Positions 51,650 through 61,089 of a DNA stretch of 64,000 nt are shown here, piece by piece. Positions within the stretch are counted from its first letter, which is position 1, and each line of letters begins with the position of its first letter. Source of the DNA: CAYWRZ01 sp964460845 (lineage in GTDB: Bacteria; Bacteroidota; Bacteroidia; Flavobacteriales_D; UBA2798); assembly GCA_964460845.1 (NCBI GenBank), contig CAYWRZ010000007.1, positions 1 through 64,000 of the forward strand, read 5' to 3'. A program made the translations under genes and the position numbers. Below the pieces are notes generated by a model. The model made no database searches and had not been told where the DNA came from. It saw nothing but the letters and a program-made list of their open reading frames with translations.

Positions 51650-52845
51650 GGCTTTTCTTCCAGCAGAAACGACCAAATATCGGCGGCCGCATCCTGCTTC
51701 GATTTCAACTCGAATTTACGGATTTTATTGTGCTTTCCGAGGACTGTAATCTTATTGGTATCGTGTCCGAATCCGGCGCCTTCGTCGCGCAGCGAGTTGA
51801 GCACGATGGCGTCGAGGTTTTTAGATTCTAATTTTTTGCGGGCATTTTCCAGCTCGTTATCCGTTTCGAGCGCAAAGCCTACAAGGGTTTGTCCTGCTTT
51901 TTTTTGTGTGCCGAGGTAACGTAGTATATCGGTGGTGGCTTCGAGCGAAAGCTGCAGGGTGGCTTCACTTTTTTTGATTTTTTTGTCCGCCACCTGTACG
52001 GGTCGGTAATCGGCTACTGCGGCGGCCATCAGTGTGATGTCGGCGTCTGGAAAATGAGCTTTACAAGCTTCCAGCATATCTTGCGCGGAGCTGACAGAGA
52101 TGCGTTCGATGGCGGGGTGGGAGGGCTGGGCCGAAGGTCCGCTTATAAGTACTACACGGGCACCCAGTTCCAGCGCTTTTTCGGCCAGGGCGATTCCCAT
52201 TTTACCGGTGCTGTGATTGCCTATGAAACGTACGGGGTCTATGGCTTCGTAAGTGGGACCAGCGGTGACGAGCACTTTTTTACCGCTCAGCGTTTTTTTT
52301 TTGCTGAAAAAGCCGATCAGCGTATCTAGAATTTCTTCGGGTTCGGCCATTCTGCCTTCGCCGGTTAATCCGCTGGCCAGCTCACCGTATCCCGGTTGGA
52401 TGAGGTGAGTGCCGTAAGTCTTCAGCTTATCGAGATTGGCTTGTGTAGCGGGATGCCTGAGCATATCCAAATCCATAGCCGGGGCTACCCATACCGGGCA
52501 GCGTGCCGAAAGCCATGTAGCCAGCAGCAGGTTATCGCAGTTACCCAGTGCCATTTTCGCCAGGGTATTGGCAGAGGCAGGGGCTATGACCAGCGCATCG
52601 GCTTCTAAGCCGAGGGCTACGTGGTTGTTCCATTCGCCGGTATCGGGAGAGGCTGTGAAGCGGCTCAGCACCGGGTTTTTAGAAAGCGTAGAAAGGGTAA
52701 GCGGGGTAATAAAGTCAGCGGCCTGCGGGGTCATAATAACCTGCACGGAAGCGCCGTTTTTGACGAGCAGACGGGTAAGGAAAGCGGCTTTGTATGCGGC
52801 TATGCTGCCTGTCACTCCGAGCACTATTTTTTTTCCGCTCAGCAT
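51646..52845 (-). CDS. coaBC: Bifunctional phosphopantothenoylcysteine decarboxylase/phosphopantothenate-cysteine ligase
   Basis: It catalyses two steps of coenzyme A synthesis. The 399-aa product has the flavin-binding CoaC domain (LGVTGSIAAYKAAFLTR, active-site segment PAMDLDML) in the N-terminal half and CoaB in the C-terminal half (VTAGPTYEAIDPVRFIGNHS with GKMG). It lies between rpoZ (34 nt upstream) and porD. Confidence 0.96.
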   Translation of the reverse strand: MLSGKKIVLGVTGSIAAYKAAFLTRLLVKNGASVQVIMTPQAADFITPLTLSTLSKNPVLSRFTASPDTGEWNNHVALGLEADALVIAPASANTLAKMALGNCDNLLLATWLSARCPVWVAPAMDLDMLRHPATQANLDKLKTYGTHLIQPGYGELASGLTGEGRMAEPEEILDTLIGFFSKKKTLSGKKVLVTAGPTYEAIDPVRFIGNHSTGKMGIALAEKALELGARVVLISGPSAQPSHPAIERISVSSAQDMLEACKAHFPDADITLMAAAVADYRPVQVADKKIKKSEATLQLSLEATTDILRYLGTQKKAGQTLVGFALETDNELENARKKLESKNLDAIVLNSLRDEGAGFGHDTNKITVLGKHNKIRKFELKSKQDAAADIWSFLLEEKP

Positions 52846-52879
52846 ATTAACAAGCTATAAAGATAGGAAAAGGAAGCTA

Positions 52880-53206
52880 TCAGGCCCCCTGTTGCTCGGG
52901 GTAGCGGAAGTAGGTGCCGCCTTCGATAAATTCCTGAATGGCAATAGCTACGGGTTTCGGCTGTTTCTCGTAGTGGCGTGAAATTTCTATCTGTTCGCGG
53001 TTTTCGAACACTTCTTCGAGGTTGTCGGTATGTGTGGCAAACTCCTGCAGTTTGGAGGTAAGCTCTTCACGCATTTCACCGGCAAGCTGACCTGCCCGGC
53101 GGCTGATGACTACGATCGATTCATAAATATTGCCGGTAGGCGCCTCAATCTTATCTACATCACGGGTAACGGTAGTGCGCTCGGCATTGGCATTTTTGTA
53201 ACTCAT
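52880..53206 (-). CDS. rpoZ: RNA polymerase omega subunit (Bacteroidota form)
   Basis: A 108-aa protein matching the phylum-specific omega: TVTRDVDKIEAPTGNIYESI near the N-terminus and EEVFENREQIEISRHYEKQP near the C-terminus. Omega assists RNA polymerase assembly. The start overlaps the bamD stop by ATGA. Confidence 0.88.
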   Translation of the reverse strand: MSYKNANAERTTVTRDVDKIEAPTGNIYESIVVISRRAGQLAGEMREELTSKLQEFATHTDNLEEVFENREQIEISRHYEKQPKPVAIAIQEFIEGGTYFRYPEQQGA

Positions 53207-54018
53207 GGCTCTTTCGTTTTTTTCAGCTTTTCAATTTCAGCGATACTGCTTCGATGGATACTTTCCGCCTCTTTCCGGTAAGGACTGTTGGCGAAAAAGT
53301 CAACAAAGTTATGATAAGATTTGATAGTTTCATTATAACGCTCCAACTTTTTACTTTCAATGCTGTTTTTAGCCAAAAGAAAATCGGCCCTTACGGTAAG
53401 AAAAGCAGCCAGTTCGGTGTACCTCGAATCGGGAAATGATTCTTGAAAGCTCTTAAAAGCGATAGAAGCCGCTTTATAGTTTTCCATTTTATAGTAGAGG
53501 TTGGCGCTCTCGAAGCCTTTGAGTTCCAGCTTATGGCGAAGCTGGTCGATGATCTTGTTACAGGTGTCGCGCCGTGAACTTTCGGGGTAACGGTTCAGAA
53601 AAAGCTGCAATTCGTTGATAGCATCGTACGTTTCTTTCTGGTCGAGCGGGTAATCGGGCGAATTGCGGGTATTGCAGATACCACTCATAAAGAGGCATTC
53701 TTCGGCGTACTGGCTTGCCGGGAAGGTTTTGGCAAAATTTTTAAAATAATAGGCAGCCAGGTAGTAATCTTTCAGGTGAAAATGGCTGTACGAGAAGTAA
53801 TAATACGTTTTCTCGGCTTTATCGGTAAGCCTGAATACGGGAATCAGCTCTTCGAGCAGCGGTAAAGCCCGGTTATACTGTTTCTTCTCGTAATACTCAA
53901 TGGCTTTTTCGTATTTGAGGTTATAGTCCTGACTTTTAAGTATCCTGCCGTATTCGGAGCAGGCGCTTAACAGCAGCGGGAGTAGTATTCCTAAAAACAG
54001 ATAAAATCGGCGAATCAT
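53203..54018 (-). CDS. bamD: Outer-membrane assembly lipoprotein BamD
   Basis: A 271-aa lipoprotein of the BAM complex, which inserts barrels in the outer membrane. The lipobox is LLSAC (Cys19-20 region), followed by tetratricopeptide repeats (YEKAIEYYEKKQYNRALPLL, DYYLAAYYFKNFAKTFPAS). I chose ATG 54018 because it opens the lipoprotein signal. The frame extends to 54081 but would precede the promoter box. It heads the operon bamD-rpoZ-coaBC-porD. Confidence 0.92.
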   Translation of the reverse strand: MIRRFYLFLGILLPLLLSACSEYGRILKSQDYNLKYEKAIEYYEKKQYNRALPLLEELIPVFRLTDKAEKTYYYFSYSHFHLKDYYLAAYYFKNFAKTFPASQYAEECLFMSGICNTRNSPDYPLDQKETYDAINELQLFLNRYPESSRRDTCNKIIDQLRHKLELKGFESANLYYKMENYKAASIAFKSFQESFPDSRYTELAAFLTVRADFLLAKNSIESKKLERYNETIKSYHNFVDFFANSPYRKEAESIHRSSIAEIEKLKKTKEP

Positions 54019-54022
54019 CGTG

Positions 54023-54030
54023 CAAAGGTA
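54023..54030 (-). promoter_or_regulatory. -7 box TACCTTTG for the bamD operon
   Basis: An exact TAnnTTTG ends only 4 nt before the bamD ATG at 54018. If this is the operative promoter, the mRNA would be leaderless or nearly so. Confidence 0.5.
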
Positions 54031-54113
54031 AATAAAAGCCGCAAATTTTAACCGGTGTCGGTACTGGCGGTACGCATACAACGCAGTACTGTGGATAAAA
54101 TTTTACAGTCGGG

Positions 54114-54144
54114 TTGACAATGCGCGGGGAGTAGCGTAATTTTG
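54114..54144 (+). promoter_or_regulatory. Promoter TTG-N20-TAATTTTG for the oxoamine synthase
   Basis: TTG at 54114-54116 and TAATTTTG at 54137-54144 are 20 nt apart, a good -33/-7 match. The leader would be about 50 nt before the TTG start codon at 54199. Confidence 0.6.
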
Positions 54145-54198
54145 CCCTTCCAACCAAAAGAGAATACCCTCATTATTAACCCTTAAAACATTCCTGCC

Positions 54199-55443
54199 TT
54201 GGATATTTTTGAGAAGATCAAGCTCAACCGTGGCCCTTTGGGTAAACATTCGAAAGAATCGCACGGTTATTTTACATTCCCTAAGCTGGAAGGCCCTATC
54301 GGCAACAAGATGATCTTCCGTGGGAAAGAAGTGCTTTGCTGGAGTCTGAATAACTACCTGGGGCTGGCCAACCATCCTGAGGTACGCGAAGCGGATGCCA
54401 ATGCGGCGGCCGAATTCGGACTGGCGCTTCCGATGGGCGCCCGTATGATGAGCGGTAACAGCAACTACCATGAGCAGCTCGAAAGTGAGCTTTCGGCCTT
54501 CATGAAAAAAGAGGATACCATTCTGCTCAACTTCGGCTATCAGGGTATGGTATCGGCTATCGACAGCCTTGTGGATCGCAACGACGTGATTGTGTATGAC
54601 AGTGAGTCGCATGCCTGTATTCTCGATGGGATGCGTCTGCACTTCGGCAAACGTTTCGTCTATCAGCACAACGATATTGAGAACCTCGAAAAACAATTGC
54701 AACGTGCAGTAAAGCTGGCGGCCGAAAAAGACGGTGGCGTGCTGGTGATCACCGAAGGCGTATTCGGTATGGCCGGCGATCAGGGCAAATTGCGTGAAAT
54801 CGTGGCACTCAAGGAGAAATATTCGTTCCGTCTGTTTGTGGACGACGCACATGGTTTCGGTACAATGGGACCTACCGGTGCCGGTGCCGGAGAAGAACAG
54901 GGCGTACAGGACGGTATCGATATTTATTTCGGCACTTTTGCCAAGTCGATGGCTTTGATAGGCGGCTTTATCTCTTCGACCGAAAACGTGGTGGAATACC
55001 TGCGTTACAATATGCGTTCGCAGATTTTTGCCAAAGCATTGCCCATGCCTTTGGTGGTAGGTGCGCTTAAACGCCTCGATTTGCTGCGCAGCAAGCCCGA
55101 GCTTCGTGAAAACCTTTGGAAAATTACCCATGCCCTGCAAAACGGACTGACCGAAGCCGGGTTTAACATTGGCAAAACCAACTCTCCGGTTACTCCGGTA
55201 TTTTTGAGCGGCTCATTGGGTGAAGCGACCAACCTCACCTTCGACCTGCGCGAAAACCACAGCATTTTCTGTTCTATCGTGGTGTATCCCGTAGTACCGA
55301 AAGACGTGATCATGCTGCGTCTTATCCCGACGGCCGTGCATACGCTCGAAGATGTGAATTACACCATCGAAACCTTTAAGAAGGTACAGGTGAAGCTGCA
55401 AAAAGGCGAATACTACTCCGATAAGATTGTGTCGGTGCATTAA
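54199..55443 (+). CDS. PLP-dependent alpha-oxoamine synthase (serine palmitoyltransferase/KBL/BioF family)
   Basis: A 414-aa enzyme that condenses an amino acid with an acyl-CoA thioester. The cofactor sites are SNSNYHEQLE-like substrate loop GARMMSGNSNYHEQLE, DDAHGFGTMG and the PLP-binding lysine Lys249 in GTFAKSMAL. Among family members it resembles those of Bacteroidota that make sphingolipid precursors (serine palmitoyltransferase) at least as much as glycine C-acetyltransferase. Sequence alone does not decide between them. The start is TTG 54199. Confidence 0.85.
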   Translation: MDIFEKIKLNRGPLGKHSKESHGYFTFPKLEGPIGNKMIFRGKEVLCWSLNNYLGLANHPEVREADANAAAEFGLALPMGARMMSGNSNYHEQLESELSAFMKKEDTILLNFGYQGMVSAIDSLVDRNDVIVYDSESHACILDGMRLHFGKRFVYQHNDIENLEKQLQRAVKLAAEKDGGVLVITEGVFGMAGDQGKLREIVALKEKYSFRLFVDDAHGFGTMGPTGAGAGEEQGVQDGIDIYFGTFAKSMALIGGFISSTENVVEYLRYNMRSQIFAKALPMPLVVGALKRLDLLRSKPELRENLWKITHALQNGLTEAGFNIGKTNSPVTPVFLSGSLGEATNLTFDLRENHSIFCSIVVYPVVPKDVIMLRLIPTAVHTLEDVNYTIETFKKVQVKLQKGEYYSDKIVSVH

Positions 55444-55461
55444 GTATAAGGACTATAATTT

Positions 55462-55494
55462 AAAAACCCTCTGACTTGTCAGAGGGTTTTTTTT
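55462..55494 (+). terminator. Terminator after the oxoamine synthase
   Basis: AAAAACCCTCTGA/TCAGAGGGTTTTT is a perfect stem with a 4-nt loop, ending in eight T. It lies 18 nt after the stop. Confidence 0.93.
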
Positions 55495-55529
55495 ATGTCA
55501 TCCTATACGCTGAAGGGACACTAAAATCT

Positions 55530-56387
55530 TCAGATTATTTTCATCGTAGTCAGTATGCGCCGTACGATTAATTTACGGGCTTCCGCTTTCGATGCATCGC
55601 TCATATCAATATTCAGCGCGAAGAAATAGTAGTCTTTTTTCTTTTCTTTTCCGGGTTTTTCTTTCTCGATATAGCCCACATACCAGCCCAAATCGGCTTC
55701 CCCTTTTCGTACGCTCCAGCCGGTTTTGGAGCGCAGCGTGAAATTGGAATTTTTTTCTTCGATCATCAGATTGCGTACCGTTTCGACCACTTTCGGCGAG
55801 AAAGGCAGCAGGTTGTTTTGCAGGCGTTTCAGAAACTCGACCTGCTCACGGGCACTAATGCGCAACTTTCCGGTAAGCCAAAAATTGTCGATGCCTCCCG
55901 AAATGTCCTTATTGCCGTAGCTGCATTTGTCGATCCAGGATTGCATCTGCGTAAAGCCGATGCGGCGCGCCAGCTCCTGATAGAACCACACGGTCGAATT
56001 CTTGTAGGCATACCGCATATCCTGCGAGCTGTTCCAGGCCGGAAGCTCGCGTTCAAAGCCATCCCATTTTAAGGTTTGCTTTTCGTTTTTTACGGCTTTC
56101 GTTTCCAACGCGACAAGCGAGTTAAAAATTTTAAAGGTCGATGCCGGACTGAAACGCTGCTCGAAGCGTACGCTGTCGTACACGTAATAGCGCGCTTTCT
56201 GCTGGTCGTAAATGACCAGTGTGCCGCTTACGCCGTATTCGTTGAAATAGCTTTGCCATTCGGGCATGGTTTTCATGCGTAGCGAATCCCAGGCGGGTGC
56301 GTTGGCTGCGGCGTAAGTTTTGCTCCCGCTAAGCAGAAGCAGAAGGGCGATCAGCCGGAATGTGCTTGTCAGTCGGTGCTTATTCAT
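55530..56387 (-). CDS. Class D (OXA-type) beta-lactamase
   Basis: A 285-aa periplasmic serine beta-lactamase. After a signal peptide come the class D motifs: Ser83-Thr-Phe-Lys86 (acyl serine and carbamylated lysine), Ser131-Thr-Val, YGN (157-159), WLTG (170-173) and KTGW (221-224). All are intact, so it should hydrolyse beta-lactams; the spectrum cannot be read. The start overlaps the end of parC by 8 nt, so it appears to be the last gene of the parE-parC operon, not a mobile cassette. Confidence 0.92.
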   Translation of the reverse strand: MNKHRLTSTFRLIALLLLLSGSKTYAAANAPAWDSLRMKTMPEWQSYFNEYGVSGTLVIYDQQKARYYVYDSVRFEQRFSPASTFKIFNSLVALETKAVKNEKQTLKWDGFERELPAWNSSQDMRYAYKNSTVWFYQELARRIGFTQMQSWIDKCSYGNKDISGGIDNFWLTGKLRISAREQVEFLKRLQNNLLPFSPKVVETVRNLMIEEKNSNFTLRSKTGWSVRKGEADLGWYVGYIEKEKPGKEKKKDYYFFALNIDMSDASKAEARKLIVRRILTTMKII

Positions 56388-59028
56388 CGAAAAGTCCCAT
56401 TTGTTTCAGGTCGGAAGGATCGATTTTTTTGCCGTTTTCGTCGAATTCGAAATCGGGTGTTTCGGGATCGGGTTCTTCGGTTTGCGCTTCTTCGGGGCTG
56501 TCTCCGGGCTGCGGTTCAAGCAGCGTGATGGTTTTTATCCGGTGCGCGGTGAGCTTGTTGCCGAGGGCTTTTTCGTTGCGAATATCTACGAATTCGGCCA
56601 AATTAAATTCTTCGGGCTTTCGGCTGGTGCTTCGGCCGTCGTATTCGACCGTGATTCGTGGTATCCATTGTGTGGTGATCAGCTCCAGTCTTGAGTTTTC
56701 GTGTACGGTCAGGAAATGATTTTTCCGATCGGCACCGGGTTCGAGCATAAATCGTTTTACGAAGTACGCTTCTTTTTCTCCGTCGAAATAGATGGCCGTA
56801 ACCGGTTTTTTGGGATTGAATTTTTCTACTAAAATCAGATCATCATCAAAACGCAAATCGAGCGAATGGCCCGAGGTGCGGTAGTAACCCGATTGGGTAG
56901 CCGATAGAATTTTATCGTCGCCTTTAAAACGGCCGAGCAATTCTCCGCGTCCGTCGGTATTGAGACGCATGGTGATATCGTCGTACCAGATTTGTCGTGC
57001 CGCCAGGGTAGAGCCGCCTATTTCTTTCTGCTCGATTTTCTGTACGGCGTATTTGGTTACGATATTTCCTTGTGCAGTCATTCCTTTTACCGCTAATCCG
57101 CCCATTTCGAAGGGAAAACGCAGCTTTTTGAGTCCGGCTTTTTGGCGCAATGCTACCGAAACGGTTTCGGCCTCGCCGTTGGAATGCACGGAGAAATACA
57201 GCACTTTAGAATCGGGCGTACCTTTGCTCAGCACGTAATCTTTATCGCGGATGATGGCGGTAACGGCAAAACGTTTGGCGTAGGTAGCACCGTTTTTTCC
57301 GTCGCGGTAGAGCATGTGATAAATGCGTTGCTTGTCGCCTTTACGCCATACGGCGATGTGGATAATGCCTTTGCCCACAAATTTTTTGTCGGTGATCCGC
57401 GACACGTTCATCACGCCGTCTTCGCGGAACACGATGATGTCGTCGATGTCGGAGCAGTCGCAGATGAACTCGTCTTTTTTGAGCGAGGTGCCGATAAATC
57501 CTTCCTGTAAGTTGGCGTACAGCTTGGTGTTGGCGGCCACTACTTTAGTCGCTTCGATGGTGTCGAATACGCGTCCTTCGGTTTTCCGTTCGCGACCTGC
57601 GCTGTATTTTTTCTTCAGGTTTTTGAAATAATCGATGGCGTAATTTACCAGGTGCTTCAGGTTGTGCTGCACCATATCGATTTCTTCTTCGAGGCTTTCT
57701 ATAAAATGGTCGGCCTTGTCGCTGTCGAATTTTGAGATCCGTTTGATGCGTATCTCGGTAAGCTTTACGATATCCTCTTCGGTAACCTGGCGTTTGAGGT
57801 GCTTGACGTGGGGTTTCAATCCTTTGTCGATAGCACTTACCACTCCTTCCCAGGTTTCTTCTTCTTCAATTTTTCGGTAAATACGTTTTTCGATAAAAAT
57901 TTTCTCCAGCGAAGCAAAATGCCAGGAGGATTCCAGCTCATTGAGCTTTATCTCCAATTCCAGGCGAAGCAGATCGAGCGTATGCTGAGTAGATTGCCGT
58001 AGAATTTCGGACACTCCGACAAAGCGGGGCTTGTCGTTTTCAATGACACAGGCATTGGGGGCGATAGAAATTTCGCAGTCGGTGAAGGCGTAGAGTGCGT
58101 CGATAGTCTTATCGGGCAGCGCTTCGGGGTGCAGGTGGATGACAATTTCAACCTTATCGGCGGTATTGTCTTCAATTTTTTTCACCTTGATTTTCCCTTT
58201 ATCACTGGCTTTCACGATCGATTCGATCAGGGAAGAGGTGGTTGATCCAAAGGGGATTTCTTCTATCACGAGGGTTTTACGATCCTGTTGGCGGATACGT
58301 GCTCTTACTCTTACCCTGCTACCGCGCATTCCGTCGTTGTACTGCGAAAAGTCGGCCATGCCTGCGGTATGGAAATCGGGATAGATCTCGATTTTTTTGC
58401 CTTTGAGCACATCGATAGAGGCATCGATTAGTTCGATGAAATTGTGAGGCAGCACTTTACAGGCTAATCCTACGGCGATTCCTTCTCCGCCCTGTGCCAG
58501 CAGCAGCGGGAATTTGGCGGGCAGGTGAATGGGTTCTTTGTTACGGCCGTCGTACGAGGCTTGCCACACGGTGGTTTTGGGGTTAAACACCACTTCAAGC
58601 GCGAATTTCGACAGGCGGGCTTCGATATAACGGGGAGCGGCTGCGCCGTCGCCGGTGAGCAGGTTCCCCCAGTTACCCTGGGTGTCGATAAGCAGATCGC
58701 GCTGGCCTATTTGTACGAGCGCATCGCCGATAGAGGCATCGCCATGCGGGTGGTATTTCATCGTGTGACCTATCACATTGGCCACTTTGTTGTATCGCCC
58801 GTCTTCGAGCTCGCGCATAGAATGGAGGATACGGCGCTGTACGGGCTTGAGTCCGTCTAACATGGCAGGTACGGCCCTCTCCAAAATCACGTACGAGGCG
58901 TAATCCAGGAACCAGTCTTTGTACATACCCGAGAGGGGTACTACTTTTTGCAGGTCGCCTTCATTTCCCTGTTCTGCGCCCGAACCGTTGTATTCTTCTT
59001 CCTGCGGAAATTCTTCGTCGTGTATCAT
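56380..59028 (-). CDS. parC: DNA topoisomerase IV subunit A
   Basis: An 882-aa type IIA topoisomerase breakage-rejoining subunit. The catalytic tyrosine is Tyr134 (APRYIEARLS). In the quinolone-resistance region the usual Ser is Ala98 (HGDASIGD). The N-terminal part and C-terminal propeller blades are complete. The acidic tail ends LKQMGLFDE, resembling a clamp-binding motif. The start overlaps the parE stop by ATGA. GyrA is a close alternative, but pairing with the short ParE-type B subunit favours ParC. Confidence 0.9.
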   Translation of the reverse strand: MIHDEEFPQEEEYNGSGAEQGNEGDLQKVVPLSGMYKDWFLDYASYVILERAVPAMLDGLKPVQRRILHSMRELEDGRYNKVANVIGHTMKYHPHGDASIGDALVQIGQRDLLIDTQGNWGNLLTGDGAAAPRYIEARLSKFALEVVFNPKTTVWQASYDGRNKEPIHLPAKFPLLLAQGGEGIAVGLACKVLPHNFIELIDASIDVLKGKKIEIYPDFHTAGMADFSQYNDGMRGSRVRVRARIRQQDRKTLVIEEIPFGSTTSSLIESIVKASDKGKIKVKKIEDNTADKVEIVIHLHPEALPDKTIDALYAFTDCEISIAPNACVIENDKPRFVGVSEILRQSTQHTLDLLRLELEIKLNELESSWHFASLEKIFIEKRIYRKIEEEETWEGVVSAIDKGLKPHVKHLKRQVTEEDIVKLTEIRIKRISKFDSDKADHFIESLEEEIDMVQHNLKHLVNYAIDYFKNLKKKYSAGRERKTEGRVFDTIEATKVVAANTKLYANLQEGFIGTSLKKDEFICDCSDIDDIIVFREDGVMNVSRITDKKFVGKGIIHIAVWRKGDKQRIYHMLYRDGKNGATYAKRFAVTAIIRDKDYVLSKGTPDSKVLYFSVHSNGEAETVSVALRQKAGLKKLRFPFEMGGLAVKGMTAQGNIVTKYAVQKIEQKEIGGSTLAARQIWYDDITMRLNTDGRGELLGRFKGDDKILSATQSGYYRTSGHSLDLRFDDDLILVEKFNPKKPVTAIYFDGEKEAYFVKRFMLEPGADRKNHFLTVHENSRLELITTQWIPRITVEYDGRSTSRKPEEFNLAEFVDIRNEKALGNKLTAHRIKTITLLEPQPGDSPEEAQTEEPDPETPDFEFDENGKKIDPSDLKQMGLFDE

Positions 59029-60908
59029 GCTTCAATCTCTTCTTCGGTGTAAGCTTCTTCTGTATCGGAGGCTACGCTGTCTTTTTCTACGCGCAGGTTA
59101 TCGATGATAAAATCCTGACGTTGTGGGGTGTTTTTGCCCATATAATAATCGAGCAGGTGCTGGATCGATTCTTTTTTTCCGATCACTACCGGCTCGAGCC
59201 GGATATCGGAGCTGATAAACATGCGGAACTCATCGGGCGAAATTTCTCCCAATCCTTTAAAGCGGGTAATTTCCGGGTTTTTACCCAGCTTTTTCATGGC
59301 GGCCTGCTTTTCTTCCTCGTTGTAGCAGTAGAGGGTTTGTTTTTTATTCCGCACCCTGAAAAGCGGGGTTTGCAGAATATAGACGTGCCCGTTTTTCACC
59401 AAATCGGGGAAAAACTGGAGGAAGAAGGTAAGCAGCAGCAGTCGGATGTGCATGCCGTCCACGTCGGCGTCGGTAGCGATGATCACGTTGTGATAGCGCA
59501 GGTTTTCGATGCCGTCTTCAATATCGAGTGCCGCTTGAATGAGGTTGAACTCTTCGTTTTCGTACACAATTTTTTTGGTCAGCCCGTAGCTGTTGAGCGG
59601 TTTTCCTTTGAGGCTGAACACGGCTTGTGTGCTTACATCGCGCACTTTGGTAATGGAGCCGCTGGCCGAATCTCCTTCGCAGATGAACAGCATGGTATCG
59701 AGTCGGCGTTCGTCTTTGAGGTCGGTCAGGTGTACCCGGCAGTCGCGCAGTTTTTTGTTGTGCAGCGATGATTTTTTGGCCCTTTCGCGTGCCAGTTTTC
59801 GGATGCCCGAAAGCTCTTTGCGTTCACGTTCGGCGGCCATGATTTTACGCTGTATGGCGTCTGCCGTTTCGGGATGCTTGTGCAGGTAGTTGTCGAGCTT
59901 TTCTTTCAGAAAATCGGCTACGAAAGCCCGCATGGATTTTCCGCCGGGTTCTATTTCGAGCGAGCCGAGCTTGGTTTTGGTTTGCGATTCGAACACAGGT
60001 TCGACCACTTTTACGCTTACGGCCGCCGAGATAGAGGTGCGTATATCGACCGCGTCGTAGTCTTTTTTGTAAAATTCGCGCACCACTTTTACCAGCGCTT
60101 CACGAAATGCGGCCTGGTGCGTACCGCCTTGGGTGGTATGCTGTCCGTTCACAAAGCTGAAGTATTCTTCACCGTACGAAGGGGTGTGGGTCATGGCCAC
60201 TTCGATGTCTTCGCCCCGCACGTGGATGATGTCGTAGAGCGGTTCTTCCGAAAGGTTTTCGCGCAGCAGATCGAGCAGGCCGTTTTTAGATTCGAACTTC
60301 GTGCCGTTGAAATAAATAACCAGACCGGGGTTGAGGTAACAATAGTTCCACAGCAGCTTTTCGATGAATCCTTCGCGGAAATGGAAGTTTTTGAAAATGC
60401 TTGGGTCGGGTACGAAAGTAACGAAGGTGCCGTTGGGCTGGGTGGTTTTTTCAACCTTATGCTCTTTGGTGACATCGCCGGCTTTAAATTCGACCCGTTT
60501 GAGCTGCCCTTCACGTATAGCCTCGACCGTAAACGATTCGGAAAGTGCGTTTACCGCTTTGGTACCGACACCGTTGAGTCCGACCGATTTTTTGAAGGCT
60601 TTCGTATCATATTTTGCGCCGGTATTCATTTTGGATACGGCGTCTATCACTTTTCCGAGCGGGATACCCCGTCCGAAGTCGCGCACCGATACGCTTCGGT
60701 CTTTGATCACCACTTCGATTTTTTTACCGAAGCCCATTACAAATTCGTCGATGCAGTTGTCGATGATCTCTTTGATCAGAATGTAAATCCCGTCGTCGGC
60801 AGCCGAACCGTCTCCCAGTTTCCCGATATACATACCGGGACGCAGACGGATGTGTTCTTTCCAGTCGAGCGATCGTATGTTATCTTCCGTATAATTGTGT
60901 TGAGCCAT
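59025..60908 (-). CDS. parE: DNA topoisomerase IV subunit B
   Basis: A 627-aa ATPase subunit. The GHKL ATP site is IIDNCIDEF, with FGRGIPLGK and NGVGTKAVNAL; the TOPRIM domain has FICEGDSASGS and DADVDGMHIR. The start MAQHNYTEDN at 60908 is preferred over an upstream frame to 60950. A near-consensus box TAACTTTA lies at 60933-60940. It heads the operon parE-parC-beta-lactamase. Confidence 0.93.
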   Translation of the reverse strand: MAQHNYTEDNIRSLDWKEHIRLRPGMYIGKLGDGSAADDGIYILIKEIIDNCIDEFVMGFGKKIEVVIKDRSVSVRDFGRGIPLGKVIDAVSKMNTGAKYDTKAFKKSVGLNGVGTKAVNALSESFTVEAIREGQLKRVEFKAGDVTKEHKVEKTTQPNGTFVTFVPDPSIFKNFHFREGFIEKLLWNYCYLNPGLVIYFNGTKFESKNGLLDLLRENLSEEPLYDIIHVRGEDIEVAMTHTPSYGEEYFSFVNGQHTTQGGTHQAAFREALVKVVREFYKKDYDAVDIRTSISAAVSVKVVEPVFESQTKTKLGSLEIEPGGKSMRAFVADFLKEKLDNYLHKHPETADAIQRKIMAAERERKELSGIRKLARERAKKSSLHNKKLRDCRVHLTDLKDERRLDTMLFICEGDSASGSITKVRDVSTQAVFSLKGKPLNSYGLTKKIVYENEEFNLIQAALDIEDGIENLRYHNVIIATDADVDGMHIRLLLLTFFLQFFPDLVKNGHVYILQTPLFRVRNKKQTLYCYNEEEKQAAMKKLGKNPEITRFKGLGEISPDEFRMFISSDIRLEPVVIGKKESIQHLLDYYMGKNTPQRQDFIIDNLRVEKDSVASDTEEAYTEEEIEA

Positions 60909-61089
60909 AGTCGGGCGGATTTTTGAAGGCAGTAAAGTTACGCATTGCACGAGGGCTTCATGAGGCTGAAATTCTCGTTTTTATTAACAATGCACCGGAA
61001 TTATGCACCTTTCCAACGCAGTTGAAGCAGGTGGAATGCAAAGGTAAAGCCTCAGTTTGTATCTTCGTTCATCCCTTATTAGGAAAAAT

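Noticed and set aside
54103..55140. 345-codon antisense frame over the oxoamine synthase
   Set aside because: The sense enzyme has an intact PLP site. The antisense product is His- and Phe-rich with no family resemblance.
59874..60926. 350-codon plus-strand frame inside parE
   Set aside because: It lies wholly within a clear topoisomerase subunit on the other strand and shows no motif.
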